In this document: piece after piece, positions 43,744-52,979 of the stretch | Numbering within the stretch: the first letter of the stretch is position 1 | How the letters are laid out: each line of letters begins with the position of its first letter | Assembly (NCBI RefSeq): GCF_965278975.1 | Contig: NZ_OZ257126.1 | Span: 992,001 to 1,056,000, forward strand | Reading direction: 5' to 3' | DNA length: 64,000 nucleotides | Origin: Ferrovibrio sp965278975 | GTDB taxonomy: Bacteria > Pseudomonadota > Alphaproteobacteria > Ferrovibrionales > Ferrovibrionaceae | The notes under the pieces: generated by a model | Seen by the model: the letters and a program-made list of their open reading frames with translations, nothing else | Databases searched by the model: none | What the model was told of the DNA's origin: nothing | Translations under genes and position numbers: made by a program

Positions 43744-44839
43744 GGCCATCGAAATCAACGACGCATCAACGCGGCGGACCCGGCGCGGCAATGGCAGCCT
43801 GCGCGGCCTGCTGCTGCTCGGCCTGCCGCTGCTGGCAGCCCTTGCCGCCGGCTATCTCTATCTCCAGGGCGGCCGCTACATCACTGTCGACAACGCCTAT
43901 ATCCGCGCCGAGAAGCTGAACCTGGCACCGGAGGTGCCCGGCATCGTCAGCGCCGTGCTGGTGCGCGATAACGAGACGGTGCAGGCCGGCCAGGTGCTGT
44001 TCCGCCTCGATCCCGAGCCCTACCGCATCGCGCTGAACGGCGCCGAGGCACAGCTTGATGCCGTGCGCAACGAAATCGCCACCCTGCGCGCGCAATACCG
44101 CCAGGCCCTGGCCGAGATCAAGCAGGCGGAAGCCGACCTTGCCTATATGGAACGCGAGTTCAACCGGCAGCGCGACCTGGCCGAACGCCGCGTGGCAACG
44201 CAGCAGAAATTCGAGGATGCGCAGCGCAATCTTGATGTTTCGCGCCAGCGCATCCTGGTGCTGCGCCAGCAGGCGCAGGCGGTGCTGGCCGGCCTGGGCG
44301 GCAATCCTGACCGCCCGGCGGACGAGCATCCGCGCGTGCGCCAGGCCATGGCCCAGGTGGCCAAGGCCGAGCGCGACCTGCGCCAGACCAGTGTGACCGC
44401 GCCGACGGCGGGTACATTGGCCAACCTCGACGCCGTGCGCCTCGGACGCTATCTCGAAATCGGCCAGCCGGCGTTGAGCATCGTCGCCACCGCCGGCGCT
44501 TGGCTGGAAGCCAATCCGAAGGAAACCGATCTCGGCGCGATCAAGCCGGGCGATGCCGTGACCGTGGAAGTGGATGCCTATCCCGGCCGTGTGTGGCGCG
44601 GCGTGGTGGAAAGCCTGAGTCCGGCATCGGGGGCGGAATTCGCGCTACTGCCGCCACAGAATTCCAGCGGCAACTGGGTCAAGGTGGTGCAGCGCGTGCC
44701 GGTGCGCATCCGGTTGCAGCCCGAGCCCGGCGCGCCGGTGCTGCGCGCCGGCATGAGCGCCACGGCCAGCATCGACAGCGGCCGGCAGCGTAGCCTGACC
44801 GATACAACGGTGGCGCTGAGGCAATGGGCGGGTCTGTAG
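43736..44839 (+). CDS. HlyD/EmrA-family efflux adaptor
   Basis: A 367-residue membrane fusion protein. One membrane segment lies near residues 24-42 (LLLLGLPLLAALAAGYLYL). The biotinyl/lipoyl-like half motifs flank a coiled coil with LAYMEREFNRQRDLAERRVATQQKFEDAQ. VTAPTAGTLANLDAVRLGRYL follows. ATG 43736 is preferred because GGAGGA lies at 43722-43727. It couples the MFS pump to an outer-membrane channel not encoded here. Confidence 0.92.
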   Translation: MDEAIEINDASTRRTRRGNGSLRGLLLLGLPLLAALAAGYLYLQGGRYITVDNAYIRAEKLNLAPEVPGIVSAVLVRDNETVQAGQVLFRLDPEPYRIALNGAEAQLDAVRNEIATLRAQYRQALAEIKQAEADLAYMEREFNRQRDLAERRVATQQKFEDAQRNLDVSRQRILVLRQQAQAVLAGLGGNPDRPADEHPRVRQAMAQVAKAERDLRQTSVTAPTAGTLANLDAVRLGRYLEIGQPALSIVATAGAWLEANPKETDLGAIKPGDAVTVEVDAYPGRVWRGVVESLSPASGAEFALLPPQNSSGNWVKVVQRVPVRIRLQPEPGAPVLRAGMSATASIDSGRQRSLTDTTVALRQWAGL

Positions 44840-46332
44840 CCGCCCGTACTTCTCCCGGCGCTTCCGCCAGCGTGGCAGCGGTCACCGCCTGTGTGCTGGC
44901 GGCAACCGTGATGCAGTCGCTGGACATGACCATCGCCAATGTGGCCCTGCCCTACATGCAGGGCTCGCTTTCCGCCAGCCTGACCCAGATCAACTGGGTG
45001 TTGACCTCCTATATCGTCGCCGCCGCGATCATGACGCCGCCGACCGGCTGGCTCTCCTCGCGCTTCGGCCGCAAGCCGGTGTTCCTTGCCGCCGTGGCCG
45101 GCTTCACCATCGCCTCGCTGCTCTGCGGCATCGCCACCTCGTTGGAGCAAATGGTGGTGTTCCGCCTGCTGCAAGGCGTGTTCGGCGCGCCACTGGTGCC
45201 GTTGTCGCAATCGGTGCTGCTGGATATCTATCCGCGCGAGCGGCATGGCTATGCCATGGCGATCTGGGGCACCGGCGCCATGCTCGGCCCGATCATGGGG
45301 CCGACCCTGGGCGGCTGGCTGACCGAGCATTTCTCCTGGCATTGGGTTTTTCTGATCAACCTGCCGATCGGCATCCTCACCTTCCTTGGTCTTTCCGCCG
45401 CCCTGCCCTCAACACCGCCGGATGCCAGCAAGCGTTTCGACTGGTTCGGCTTCACCACGCTGAGCCTGGCCATCGGCGCGCTGCAATTGCTGCTCGACCG
45501 TGGCGAACAGCTTGACTGGTTCACCTCGCCGGAAATCGTCATCGAGGCAGCCCTCAGCCTGCTCGGCGCCTATCTCTTCACCGTGCATATCCTCACCGCG
45601 CGTAATCCCTTCATCGACCCGGCCATCTTCCGCGACCGCAATCTGGTGACCGGCCTGCTGTTCATCGCCGTGGTGGCCGGCGTCATGGTGACGACGCTGG
45701 CCCTGCTGGTGCCGTTCGCTCAAGGGCTGCTCGGCTATCCCGCCACCACGGTGGGCACCGTGATGATGCCGCGCGGCATCGGCACCATGGTGTCGATGAT
45801 GCTGGTGGGCCGCATCATCGACCGCATCGACATGCGCATACCGCTGCTGATCGGCCTTGGCCTCACCGCCCTGTCGCTGCATGGCATGAGCCGCTTCAAC
45901 CTGGAAAGCGGCGTCTTCGACCTCTACAGCACCGGGCTGTTGCAGGGCTTCGGCCTCGGCCTGGTGTTCACGCCGCTTTCGACCTTGAGTTTCGCCACAC
46001 TGCCGGCGGCATATCGGCCACAGGGCACGTCGCTTTACAGCCTGCTGCGCAATACCGGTGCCAGCATCATGATCTCCAGCACGGTGTTCCTGCTCTCCAC
46101 CAACCAGCGCCTGTTGCAGGCCGATCTGGTGCAGCATGTAACGCCGTTCAGCGACGTGGTGCGCTGGCTGCCCAATATCTGGAATCCGGCCCATGAGGCC
46201 GGGCGTGCCGCACTGGCGGCGGAAGTGACGCGGCAGACCATGATGATGGCCTATACTGACTGTTTCCGCCTGCTGATGCTGATTACCCTGGCTTCAATGC
46301 CGCTGGTGCTGTTCGTCCGCCAGCCGCGCTGA
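44824..46332 (+). CDS. DHA2-family MFS drug exporter (EmrB type)
   Basis: A 502-residue exporter with 14 predicted membrane segments. DMTIANVALPYMQGSLSASLTQINWVLTSY is the DHA2 motif D1. WLSSRFGRKPVFL is motif A and GAMLGPIMGPTLGGWLTEHFSWHWVFLINLPIG is motif C. It starts 16 bp inside the end of the adaptor gene. It exports hydrophobic compounds using the proton gradient together with EmrA. Confidence 0.94.
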   Translation: MGGSVAARTSPGASASVAAVTACVLAATVMQSLDMTIANVALPYMQGSLSASLTQINWVLTSYIVAAAIMTPPTGWLSSRFGRKPVFLAAVAGFTIASLLCGIATSLEQMVVFRLLQGVFGAPLVPLSQSVLLDIYPRERHGYAMAIWGTGAMLGPIMGPTLGGWLTEHFSWHWVFLINLPIGILTFLGLSAALPSTPPDASKRFDWFGFTTLSLAIGALQLLLDRGEQLDWFTSPEIVIEAALSLLGAYLFTVHILTARNPFIDPAIFRDRNLVTGLLFIAVVAGVMVTTLALLVPFAQGLLGYPATTVGTVMMPRGIGTMVSMMLVGRIIDRIDMRIPLLIGLGLTALSLHGMSRFNLESGVFDLYSTGLLQGFGLGLVFTPLSTLSFATLPAAYRPQGTSLYSLLRNTGASIMISSTVFLLSTNQRLLQADLVQHVTPFSDVVRWLPNIWNPAHEAGRAALAAEVTRQTMMMAYTDCFRLLMLITLASMPLVLFVRQPR

Positions 46333-46347
46333 TGTATTGGGCCGGCC

Positions 46348-47031
46348 TTACTTAGACTTCCGCCGCGCCGGCTTGGCGCCGGCCTTGGGCACCGCCTTGG
46401 GGCGGCCGCCATCGCGCAGCATGCGCACCAGTTGCCGGCCGATGCGGGCCGGGGTGAATTCGCCGCCGGCACGATACCAGGTGGGGATCCAGTTCAGCGC
46501 GCCGAGGAAATGCAGGCGGAAGATCGCCGGATCGACTTCCGCCGGCAGATCGAGCGCCGCGATCAGTTCCTTGATGATCACTTCATAGCGGTCGCGCCGC
46601 ACGATCAGCTCGGGCTGGATCTTGGCCATCGAAGGCGAGAAATGCGCCGTGACGATGGCACCAAGATCGGACCAGCTTACCAATGCCTCGCAATGCGCCT
46701 CCGCCGCCGCTTCCAGCCGCGCCCAGGGATCGCTGACGCCGATCAACGCCCGCTTCACCGTGGTTTCCATCAGGTCCATGCCGGTGGCATGCACGGCAAC
46801 GAACAGGTCTTCCTTCGACGCGAAGTGATAATAGAGCGAGCCGGCCATGATGCCCGAGGCGGCGGCGATGTCGCGCATCGAGGTGCCGTCGAAACCCTGC
46901 TTGACGAATTGCCGGGCCGCCTCGGTGATGATCTTGCGCCGCCGCGCCATGGCGCGGCCTTCGGCCGGCGCGGCTTCCACCGTTACTAGCCCCAGCTTCG
47001 GCTTGCGCAACTCCGCTTCACGCTTGCTCAT
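46348..47031 (-). CDS. TetR-family transcriptional regulator
   Basis: A 227-residue regulator. The helix-turn-helix is TSMRDIAAASGIMAGSLYYHFASKEDLFVAV. The effector half contains AHCEALVSWSDLGAIVTAHF and FRLHFLGALNWIPTWYRAGGEFTP, the pattern of TetR_C_11-like/KstR2-like regulators that sense acyl-CoA-type ligands. ATG 47031 is used; GTG 47034 is also possible, and GAGGAG is suitably placed for either. The C-terminal tail is Lys/Arg rich. It is 51 bp behind the enoyl-CoA hydratase gene on the same strand and probably shares its transcript. Confidence 0.9.
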   Translation of the reverse strand: MSKREAELRKPKLGLVTVEAAPAEGRAMARRRKIITEAARQFVKQGFDGTSMRDIAAASGIMAGSLYYHFASKEDLFVAVHATGMDLMETTVKRALIGVSDPWARLEAAAEAHCEALVSWSDLGAIVTAHFSPSMAKIQPELIVRRDRYEVIIKELIAALDLPAEVDPAIFRLHFLGALNWIPTWYRAGGEFTPARIGRQLVRMLRDGGRPKAVPKAGAKPARRKSK

Positions 47032-47082
47032 CACCCGACTCTCCTCATAGAGCCTTGATTCTACACTGCTTCGAGCGGGAAA

Positions 47083-47844
47083 TCACTTCCCCCGCCAGAC
47101 CGGGGCGCGCTTCTCTGCAAAGGCAGTGGCGCCCTCGATGGCATCAGCGGAGGCCGAAATCGGCTTGGAAATGGCGAATTGGCGCTCGAACATGCCGTCC
47201 TGCGGCCAGTCGCGCGATTCCACCACGGTACGCTTGGTGCCGGCCACTGAAAGCGGCGCATTCGGGGTGATCCTGGCGGCCAGTTCCAGCGCGGCGGCGA
47301 GCGCACCACCCGCCGGCACCAGGCGGTTGATCAGGCCATGCTGGTGCATCAGGGCGGCCTCATACATGTCTCCCGTCAGCGCCATTTCCATTGCCAGCCG
47401 GTAGGGCAGCTGGCGCGGCAGGCGCATCAGGCCGCCGGCAGCGGCGATCAGGCCGCGCTTCACTTCCGGCAGGCCGAAGCGGGCGGTTTCCGCCGCCACG
47501 ATCAGGTCGCAGCTCAAGGCGACCTCGCAGCCACCGGCCAGCGCGAAGCCTTCAACCGCCGCGATCAACGGCTTTTCCGCCGGTTTTTCGGTGATACCGC
47601 CAAAGCCGCGCTTCGGCGTGTAGCTGCTTTCGCCGCGCACGAAGGCCTTCAGGTCCATACCGGCGCAGAAGGTGCCGCCAGCGCCCTGGATGATGCCGAC
47701 GCGCAGGGTGGGATCGGCATCCAGCCGGGTCAGCGCCGCATCCAGGCCCTGGGCCAGTTCAGCATTGATGGCGTTGCGCGCCTCCGGCCGGTTGAGGGTG
47801 ATGATAAGCAACGCGTCGCGCTGCTCGGTCAGGATCGCCGCCAT
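47083..47844 (-). CDS. Enoyl-CoA hydratase/isomerase family protein
   Basis: A 253-residue crotonase-fold enzyme. The oxyanion-hole motifs are FCAGMDLKAFVRGE and EGFALAGGCEVALSCDLIVAAETA. The catalytic region is FGLPEVKRGLIAAAGGLMRLPRQL, with the Glu position occupied. Start 47844 is fixed by GGAGGAAATC. First gene ahead of a TetR regulator and divergent from the E1 alpha gene. Confidence 0.9.
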   Translation of the reverse strand: MAAILTEQRDALLIITLNRPEARNAINAELAQGLDAALTRLDADPTLRVGIIQGAGGTFCAGMDLKAFVRGESSYTPKRGFGGITEKPAEKPLIAAVEGFALAGGCEVALSCDLIVAAETARFGLPEVKRGLIAAAGGLMRLPRQLPYRLAMEMALTGDMYEAALMHQHGLINRLVPAGGALAAALELAARITPNAPLSVAGTKRTVVESRDWPQDGMFERQFAISKPISASADAIEGATAFAEKRAPVWRGK

Positions 47845-47956
47845 GATTTCCTCCCATCTGATACGCCACGAAAGTCTTAACACAGCCGGTGGTCTTTGCT
47901 AGCTTCCCTGCCGCAATAAGCCTCCAAATCACGCATAAAAGCCGGGAAGATTTCGT

Positions 47957-48979
47957 GTGAACCAGACCAATATCGCCTTGCCCATCCTGGAGGCGCTGTA
48001 TCGCACCATGTGCCGCATCCGCGCCTTTGAAGATGCGGCCGAGGCAGCCAGCAAGGGTGGCGTCGCGGCCTTCGGCCAGGCTGCCGCCGGCACCGCCCAG
48101 GTGCGCGGCCCGCTGCATCTTTCCACCGGCCAGGAAGCTGTGCCGGCGGGCGTCTGCGCCCATCTCAAGCCCGCCGACTACCTCACCTCGACCCATCGCG
48201 GCCATGGCCACACACTGGCCAAGGGCGCTGACCTCACCCGCATGATGCAGGAATTGTTCGGCCGCGCGCCGGGCTTCTGCGGCGGTCGGGGCGGTTCGAT
48301 GCATATCGCCGATTTCTCGGTCGGCATGCTGGGCGCCAACGGCGTGGTGGCCGCTGGCATCCCGATTGCCGTGGGCGCGGCACAATCGATCAAGCTGCGT
48401 GGCGTGGATGCCATTGCCGTTACCTTTTTCGGCGATGGCGCGATCAATCGCGGCCCCTTCGCCGAGAGCCTGAACTGGGCCGCCGCCTTCAAGCTGCCGA
48501 TCCTGTTCGTGTGCGAGGATAATCAATGGTCGGCAACGACCAAGACAGGCCCGGTTTCCGCCGGCGACGGCGCCGCCGCGCGGGCGCGGGCGCATGGCAT
48601 CCCGGCGGAACTGGTGGATGGCAACGATGCCTGGGCGGTGCATGAAGCCGCCAAGGCATTGGTTGCCGATGTGCGCGCCGGCAACGGGCCGCGCCTGCTC
48701 CATGCCAAGACCTACCGCTTCAAGGGCCATGTCTCGGTGGACCCGGCAAGCTACCGCGACCCGAAGGAACTGGAAGCGGCTTTGCTGAACGATCCCTTCG
48801 GCGTCACCGAACGGCAATTGCGCCAGGCCGGGCTTGCCGATGCCCGCGTCGCGGCGATCATGGCTGAGGCGCGCGCCGAAGTGGCGGCCGCCGTGCAGGC
48901 CTCGGCCGATGCGCCCTGGCCGGAAACCAATGCCGCCTTCACGCAGGTTCAGGATACGGGGGCCGGGCAATGGCTGTGA
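47957..48979 (+). CDS. 2-oxoacid dehydrogenase E1 component, alpha subunit
   Basis: A 340-residue thiamine-diphosphate enzyme subunit starting with GTG. TPP-binding motif: FGDGAINRGPFAESLNWAAAFKLPILFVCEDN. Earlier signature: LSTGQEAVPAGVCAHLKPADYLTSTHRGHGH, then GRGGSMHIAD. It is like PDH/acetoin dehydrogenase E1 alpha. The beta subunit starts 10 bp before this gene ends. No E2 or E3 lies in the window, so the partner must be encoded elsewhere or the pair works with a different acceptor. Confidence 0.92.
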   Translation: MNQTNIALPILEALYRTMCRIRAFEDAAEAASKGGVAAFGQAAAGTAQVRGPLHLSTGQEAVPAGVCAHLKPADYLTSTHRGHGHTLAKGADLTRMMQELFGRAPGFCGGRGGSMHIADFSVGMLGANGVVAAGIPIAVGAAQSIKLRGVDAIAVTFFGDGAINRGPFAESLNWAAAFKLPILFVCEDNQWSATTKTGPVSAGDGAAARARAHGIPAELVDGNDAWAVHEAAKALVADVRAGNGPRLLHAKTYRFKGHVSVDPASYRDPKELEAALLNDPFGVTERQLRQAGLADARVAAIMAEARAEVAAAVQASADAPWPETNAAFTQVQDTGAGQWL

Positions 48980-49929
48980 TGACCTATGCTGCTGCTGCTG
49001 CCGAGAGCCTTGGCGCCTTGATGCGGCAGGATGCCAGCGTGGTGGCGCTGGGCGAGGATATCGGGCGCGGCGGCATTTTCGGCCAGTATCGCGGTCTGCA
49101 GCAGGAATTCGGCCCCGACCGCGTGATCGACACGCCGATCTCGGAAGCCACCATCGTCGGCGCTGCCGTCGGCATGGCGCTGACCGGGCTCAAGCCGGTG
49201 GTCGAGATGCGCGTGGTGGATTTCGCGCTCTGTGCCATGGACGAGATCGTCAACCAGGCAGCCAAGAATCGCTTCATGTTCGGCGGCCAGGGCCGTGTGC
49301 CAACCGTGATCCGCATGCCCATCGGCATCTGGAGCGCGTCCGCCGCGCAGCATTCGCAATCGCTGGAAGCCTGGTTCGCCCATGTGCCGGGCCTGGTGGT
49401 GATCGCCCCGGCCACGCCGCAGGACAACTACTCGCTGCTGCGCGCCGCGATTCAATGCGGCGACCCGGTGACCTATTTCGAGCACAAGGAATTGTGGGGC
49501 CTGGAAGGCGAGGTGGATACCGCTGCGCCCGCCGAACTTGGCCGCGCCGCGATCCGCCGCGAAGGCAAGGATGTCACCATCGTGAGCTGGAGCCGCGCCG
49601 TGCATTGGTCCCTGGAGGCAGCCACGGCTTTGGCCCGGGATGGCATTGAGGCCGAGGTGATCGACCTGCGTACATTGTGGCCCTGGGACCGCGAAGCGGT
49701 ATTCGCCTCGGCGAAAAAGACTGGCCGGGTGCTGATCGCCCATGAAGCCGTGCAGGTGGCCGGCTTCGGCGCCGAAATCGCCGCCACCCTGGCCGAGACC
49801 GGCGCCGCCAAGGTCGCCAGGTTGGGCGGGCAGCGCCTGCCGGTGGGCTATGCGCCGCTGCTGGAAGCGGAAGTGCGGGTGACGCCCGAACGCATCGCCG
49901 CCCGGGCGCGGGATTTGTGCAAGTCCTGA
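48970..49929 (+). CDS. 2-oxoacid dehydrogenase E1 component, beta subunit
   Basis: A 319-residue transketolase-like subunit. VVALGEDIGRGGIFGQYRGLQQEFGPDRVIDTPISEATIVGAAVGMALTG is the conserved N-terminal region with the catalytic Glu. RMPIGIWSASAAQHSQSLEAWFAHVPGLVVIAPATP and VLIAHEAVQVAGFGAEIAA follow. Together with the alpha subunit it decarboxylates a 2-oxo acid. A TRAP transporter operon starts about 100 bp downstream, on the same strand. Confidence 0.92.
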   Translation: MAVMTYAAAAAESLGALMRQDASVVALGEDIGRGGIFGQYRGLQQEFGPDRVIDTPISEATIVGAAVGMALTGLKPVVEMRVVDFALCAMDEIVNQAAKNRFMFGGQGRVPTVIRMPIGIWSASAAQHSQSLEAWFAHVPGLVVIAPATPQDNYSLLRAAIQCGDPVTYFEHKELWGLEGEVDTAAPAELGRAAIRREGKDVTIVSWSRAVHWSLEAATALARDGIEAEVIDLRTLWPWDREAVFASAKKTGRVLIAHEAVQVAGFGAEIAATLAETGAAKVARLGGQRLPVGYAPLLEAEVRVTPERIAARARDLCKS

Positions 49930-49937
49930 GTTAATGC

Positions 49938-49965
49938 AGCCCTGGTGGTCAATACCGCCAGGGCT
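49938..49965 (+). terminator. Hairpin after the E1 beta gene
   Basis: AGCCCTGG (49938-49945) pairs with CCAGGGCT (49958-49965) around a loop that can pair further. It is 9 bp after the stop. No T-run follows, so it may be a weak terminator or a processing stem. Confidence 0.4.
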
Positions 49966-50030
49966 GGTAATGCCGCCGCAGCTATGCGAGGCTTCGGCAA
50001 AAGTAAAACCGTAAACGGAGGAAACGGAAA

Positions 50031-51089
50031 ATGAAGTTCAATCGTCGTACCCTGCTCAAGACTGGCGCCGCCGGTTTCGGCCTCATTGCCGCGCCGGCCC
50101 TGGTCGGCCTGCGTCCGGCCTGGGCGCAAGCCAACTACAAGCCGGAATATAAGCTCTCCACCGTGGTCGGCCTGCCCTTCCCCTGGGGCCAGGGCGGCGA
50201 AATCCTCGGCAACCTGGTGCGTGAGCGCACCGAGGGCCGCATCAATATCAAGATGTATCCGGGCGCTGCCCTGGTCAGCGGCGACCAGACCCGCGAATTC
50301 ACCGCCATGCGCCAGGGCGTGATCGATCTCGCCATCGGCTCGACCATCAACTGGTCGCCGCAGATCAAGCAGCTCAACCTGTTCTCGCTGCCCTTCCTGG
50401 CGCAGGACCATGCCGGCATCGACGCCATGGTGCAGGGCCCGGTGGGCAAGGAGATCATGGGCCTGGTCGAGAAGTCCGGCGTTGTGGCGCTGGCCTGGGG
50501 CGAAAACGGCTTCCGCGAAGTGACCAACTCGAAGCGCGAAATCCGCACGCCGGCCGACATGAAGGGCCTGAAGTTCCGCGTCGTCGGCTCGCCGATCTTT
50601 AACGACACCTTCACGGCTCTCGGCGCCAACCCGACACAGATGAGCTGGGCCGATGCCCAGCCGGCGCTGGCTTCCGGCGCCGTGGAAGGCCAGGAAAACC
50701 CGCTGCACATCTTCACCGCCGCCAAGCTGCATAATCTGGCGCAGAAGTTCGTCACCCGCTGGGGCTATGTCGCCGATCCGCTGATCTTCGCCGCCAACAA
50801 GGATGTGTTCGATTCCTGGTCGGCCAAGGACCGCGACATCGTGCGCCAGGCGGCCATGGATGCCGGCAAGCAGGAAATCGCCATCGCGCGCAAGGGCCTG
50901 GTGCCGGGCGACCAGTCGCTGGTGGATGAAGTGAAGGGCTTCGGCGTCACCGTCACCGAACTGTCGGCCGCCGAGAAGGATGCCTTCAAGGCCGCCGTGA
51001 AGCCGGTATTCGAGAAGTGGACCAAGGAAATCGGCCCCGACCTGGTGAAGCGGGCCGAGGCTGCCGTGGCCGCGCGCAAGAAGGCCTAG
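50031..51089 (+). CDS. TRAP transporter substrate-binding protein (DctP family)
   Basis: A 352-residue periplasmic protein with a Tat-type signal (NRRTLLKTGAAGFGLIAAPALVG, cleavage near AWAQA). The carboxylate-binding arginine is in GLKFRVVGSPIFNDTFTALGANPTQMSW, and the ligand-lid region is GAVEGQENP. ATG has AACGGAGGAAACGG upstream. The substrate is probably an organic acid. The adjacent E1 genes point to a 2-oxo or hydroxy acid, but this rests on position only. Confidence 0.92.
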   Translation: MKFNRRTLLKTGAAGFGLIAAPALVGLRPAWAQANYKPEYKLSTVVGLPFPWGQGGEILGNLVRERTEGRINIKMYPGAALVSGDQTREFTAMRQGVIDLAIGSTINWSPQIKQLNLFSLPFLAQDHAGIDAMVQGPVGKEIMGLVEKSGVVALAWGENGFREVTNSKREIRTPADMKGLKFRVVGSPIFNDTFTALGANPTQMSWADAQPALASGAVEGQENPLHIFTAAKLHNLAQKFVTRWGYVADPLIFAANKDVFDSWSAKDRDIVRQAAMDAGKQEIAIARKGLVPGDQSLVDEVKGFGVTVTELSAAEKDAFKAAVKPVFEKWTKEIGPDLVKRAEAAVAARKKA

Positions 51090-51121
51090 AAGCCCGCGCG
51101 AGCAGACAACAAGACAAGGCA

Positions 51122-51144
51122 AAGGCCGGGCATGTCCCGGCCTT
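51122..51144 (+). terminator. Intra-operon hairpin between DctP and DctQ genes
   Basis: AAGGCCGGG-CATGT-CCCGGCCTT is a perfect 9-bp stem between the binding-protein gene and the membrane-component genes. It is followed by CGCTTTAG, a short T-poor tail. Likely a partial terminator or stabiliser, allowing more binding protein than membrane parts. Confidence 0.65.
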
Positions 51145-51189
51145 CGCTTTAGAGATACCGACGTAAATATTCCGTAGAAGGTGGCCGCC

Positions 51190-51696
51190 GTGACAAACCC
51201 AAGCGACCAGAATCCCTCCCCGACGAATGCGCCGCCGGCTGACAACGCCTTGCGCTGGGAGGACTGGATCGGCGCCACCTCGATGGGCCTGCTGGCACTG
51301 ATCACCTTCGCCAATGTGCTGGCGCGCTATTTCACTGACCAGTCCTTCGCCTGGACCGAAGAAATCTCCACCGGCCTGATGGTGACGTTGACGCTCGCCG
51401 CCGGTGCTGCCGCCGTGGCGCGCGACCGCCATATCCGCATCGAGTTCATGCTGCTCTCCGGCTCAGCGGCGAAGCGCAAGGCGCTGGCACTGCTCTCGTC
51501 CCTCTGCACGGTCATCGCCTTCGGCCTGCTTACCGGCTTCGGCTATCGCTTCGCCTATGACGATTACCGCTTCGAAGTGACCTCGCCGGGCATCGGCTTG
51601 CCGCAATGGTGGTTCAGCGTCTGGCTGCCGCTGCTGGCCCTGGCCGTGATGCTGCGTGCCGCGCAACTCTTCATCAAGCAGTGGCGGCAGTCATGA
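51190..51696 (+). CDS. TRAP transporter small permease (DctQ family)
   Basis: About 168 residues, four membrane helices (ATSMGLLALITFANVLARYF, LMVTLTLAAGAAAVARDRHIRIEF, LSSLCTVIAFGLLTGFGYRFAY, WWFSVWLPLLALAVMLRAAQL). AWTEEISTGLMV is the DctQ signature. A GTG start at 51190 fits GAAGG; GTG 51181 in the same frame is the alternative. It overlaps DctM by 4 bp. Confidence 0.88.
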   Translation: MTNPSDQNPSPTNAPPADNALRWEDWIGATSMGLLALITFANVLARYFTDQSFAWTEEISTGLMVTLTLAAGAAAVARDRHIRIEFMLLSGSAAKRKALALLSSLCTVIAFGLLTGFGYRFAYDDYRFEVTSPGIGLPQWWFSVWLPLLALAVMLRAAQLFIKQWRQS

Positions 51697-52976
51697 TCGG
51701 CCTCACCATATTCGTTATCTTCGCCATCCTCATGACCGTGGGCGTGCCGATCGGTGTCGCCCTGCTGCTCGGCGGTGCCATCGGCATTGGCCTCGGCAAT
51801 CTCGGCTGGATGTCGATCCCCAACAACTTCTATCCGACGGTGGCGAAATACCCGCTGCTGGCGCTGCCGATGTTCGTGCTGGTCGGTGTTATCTTCGACC
51901 GCTCCGGCGTGGCGCAACGGCTTGTCACCTTCGCCCAGGCACTGATCGGGCGCGGCCCCGGCATGCTGCCGGTGGTGGCGATTACGGTGGCAATGATCTT
52001 CGGCGGCATTTCCGGCTCTGGCCCGGCCTCTGCCGCTGCTGTCGGCGGCGTGATGCTGGTGGCGATGGCACGCGCCGGCTATCCGGCGCCGTTCTCCGCC
52101 AGCGTGATCGGTGCCGCAGCGGCCACCGACATCCTGATCCCGCCTTCCATTGCCTTCATCGTCTATTCCGTGCTGGTGCCGGGCGCCTCGGTGCCGGCAT
52201 TGTTCGCCGCCGGGATCATCCCGGGCGTGCTGGCCGGCCTGGCGCTGATGATTCCGGCGATCTGGCTGTCGCGCAAGCATGGCTTCGGCGCCAAGGAACG
52301 CGAACAGCCGCGCCCGCCCTTCTTCGCCTCGCTGCTGCAGGCAAGCTGGGGCCTGGCGGCACCCGTACTGATCCTCGGCGGTATGCGCGCCGGCTGGTTC
52401 ACGCCGACGGAAGCCGCCGTGGTGGCGGTGTTCTATGGCCTGTTCGTCGGCATGGTGGTGCATCGCACGATCAAGGTGAAGGATATCGGCCCGATCCTGG
52501 TGGAAGCGGCGGAAACCGCCGGCATCATCCTGGTGATCCTCGGCCTTGCCTCGGTCTTCGCCTATGCGGTCTCCACGCTCGGCATCATCGACCCCATCGC
52601 CAAGGCGATCACCACCAGCGGGCTGGGCAGCACCGCCACGCTGGTGATCATCGTGGTCATCCTGCTGGCGGCCGGCATGGTGCTGGATGGGGTGTCGATC
52701 TTCCTGATCTTCATTCCGATCCTGATGCCGCTGATGCGGGCTTTCAACTGGGATCCGGTATGGTTCGGCGTGCTGCTCACCTACATGGTCGCCATCGGCC
52801 AGTTCACCCCGCCGATGGCGGTGAATCTGATGGTGGCGTCCAAGCTGGCCGGCATCTCGATTGAAAAGACCGTGCCCTGGGTGATGTGGTTCGTGCTGGC
52901 GATGATGGTGCTGCTGGTATCGTTCATCGCCTTCCCGCCATTGGTCACCTGGCTGCCGAAATATCTCGGCTACTAG
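51693..52976 (+). CDS. TRAP transporter large permease (DctM family)
   Basis: A 427-residue membrane protein with about 11-13 helices. MIGLTIFVIFAILMTVGVPIGVALLLGGAIGIGL is the DctM N-terminus. FGGISGSGPASAAAVGGVML and ASVPALFAAGIIPGVLAGLALM are conserved sodium-coupled translocation motifs. The stop/start overlap with DctQ (ATGA at 51693) couples translation. Convergent with the next SDR gene, 3 bp apart. Confidence 0.94.
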   Translation: MIGLTIFVIFAILMTVGVPIGVALLLGGAIGIGLGNLGWMSIPNNFYPTVAKYPLLALPMFVLVGVIFDRSGVAQRLVTFAQALIGRGPGMLPVVAITVAMIFGGISGSGPASAAAVGGVMLVAMARAGYPAPFSASVIGAAAATDILIPPSIAFIVYSVLVPGASVPALFAAGIIPGVLAGLALMIPAIWLSRKHGFGAKEREQPRPPFFASLLQASWGLAAPVLILGGMRAGWFTPTEAAVVAVFYGLFVGMVVHRTIKVKDIGPILVEAAETAGIILVILGLASVFAYAVSTLGIIDPIAKAITTSGLGSTATLVIIVVILLAAGMVLDGVSIFLIFIPILMPLMRAFNWDPVWFGVLLTYMVAIGQFTPPMAVNLMVASKLAGISIEKTVPWVMWFVLAMMVLLVSFIAFPPLVTWLPKYLGY

Positions 52977-52979
52977 GCG

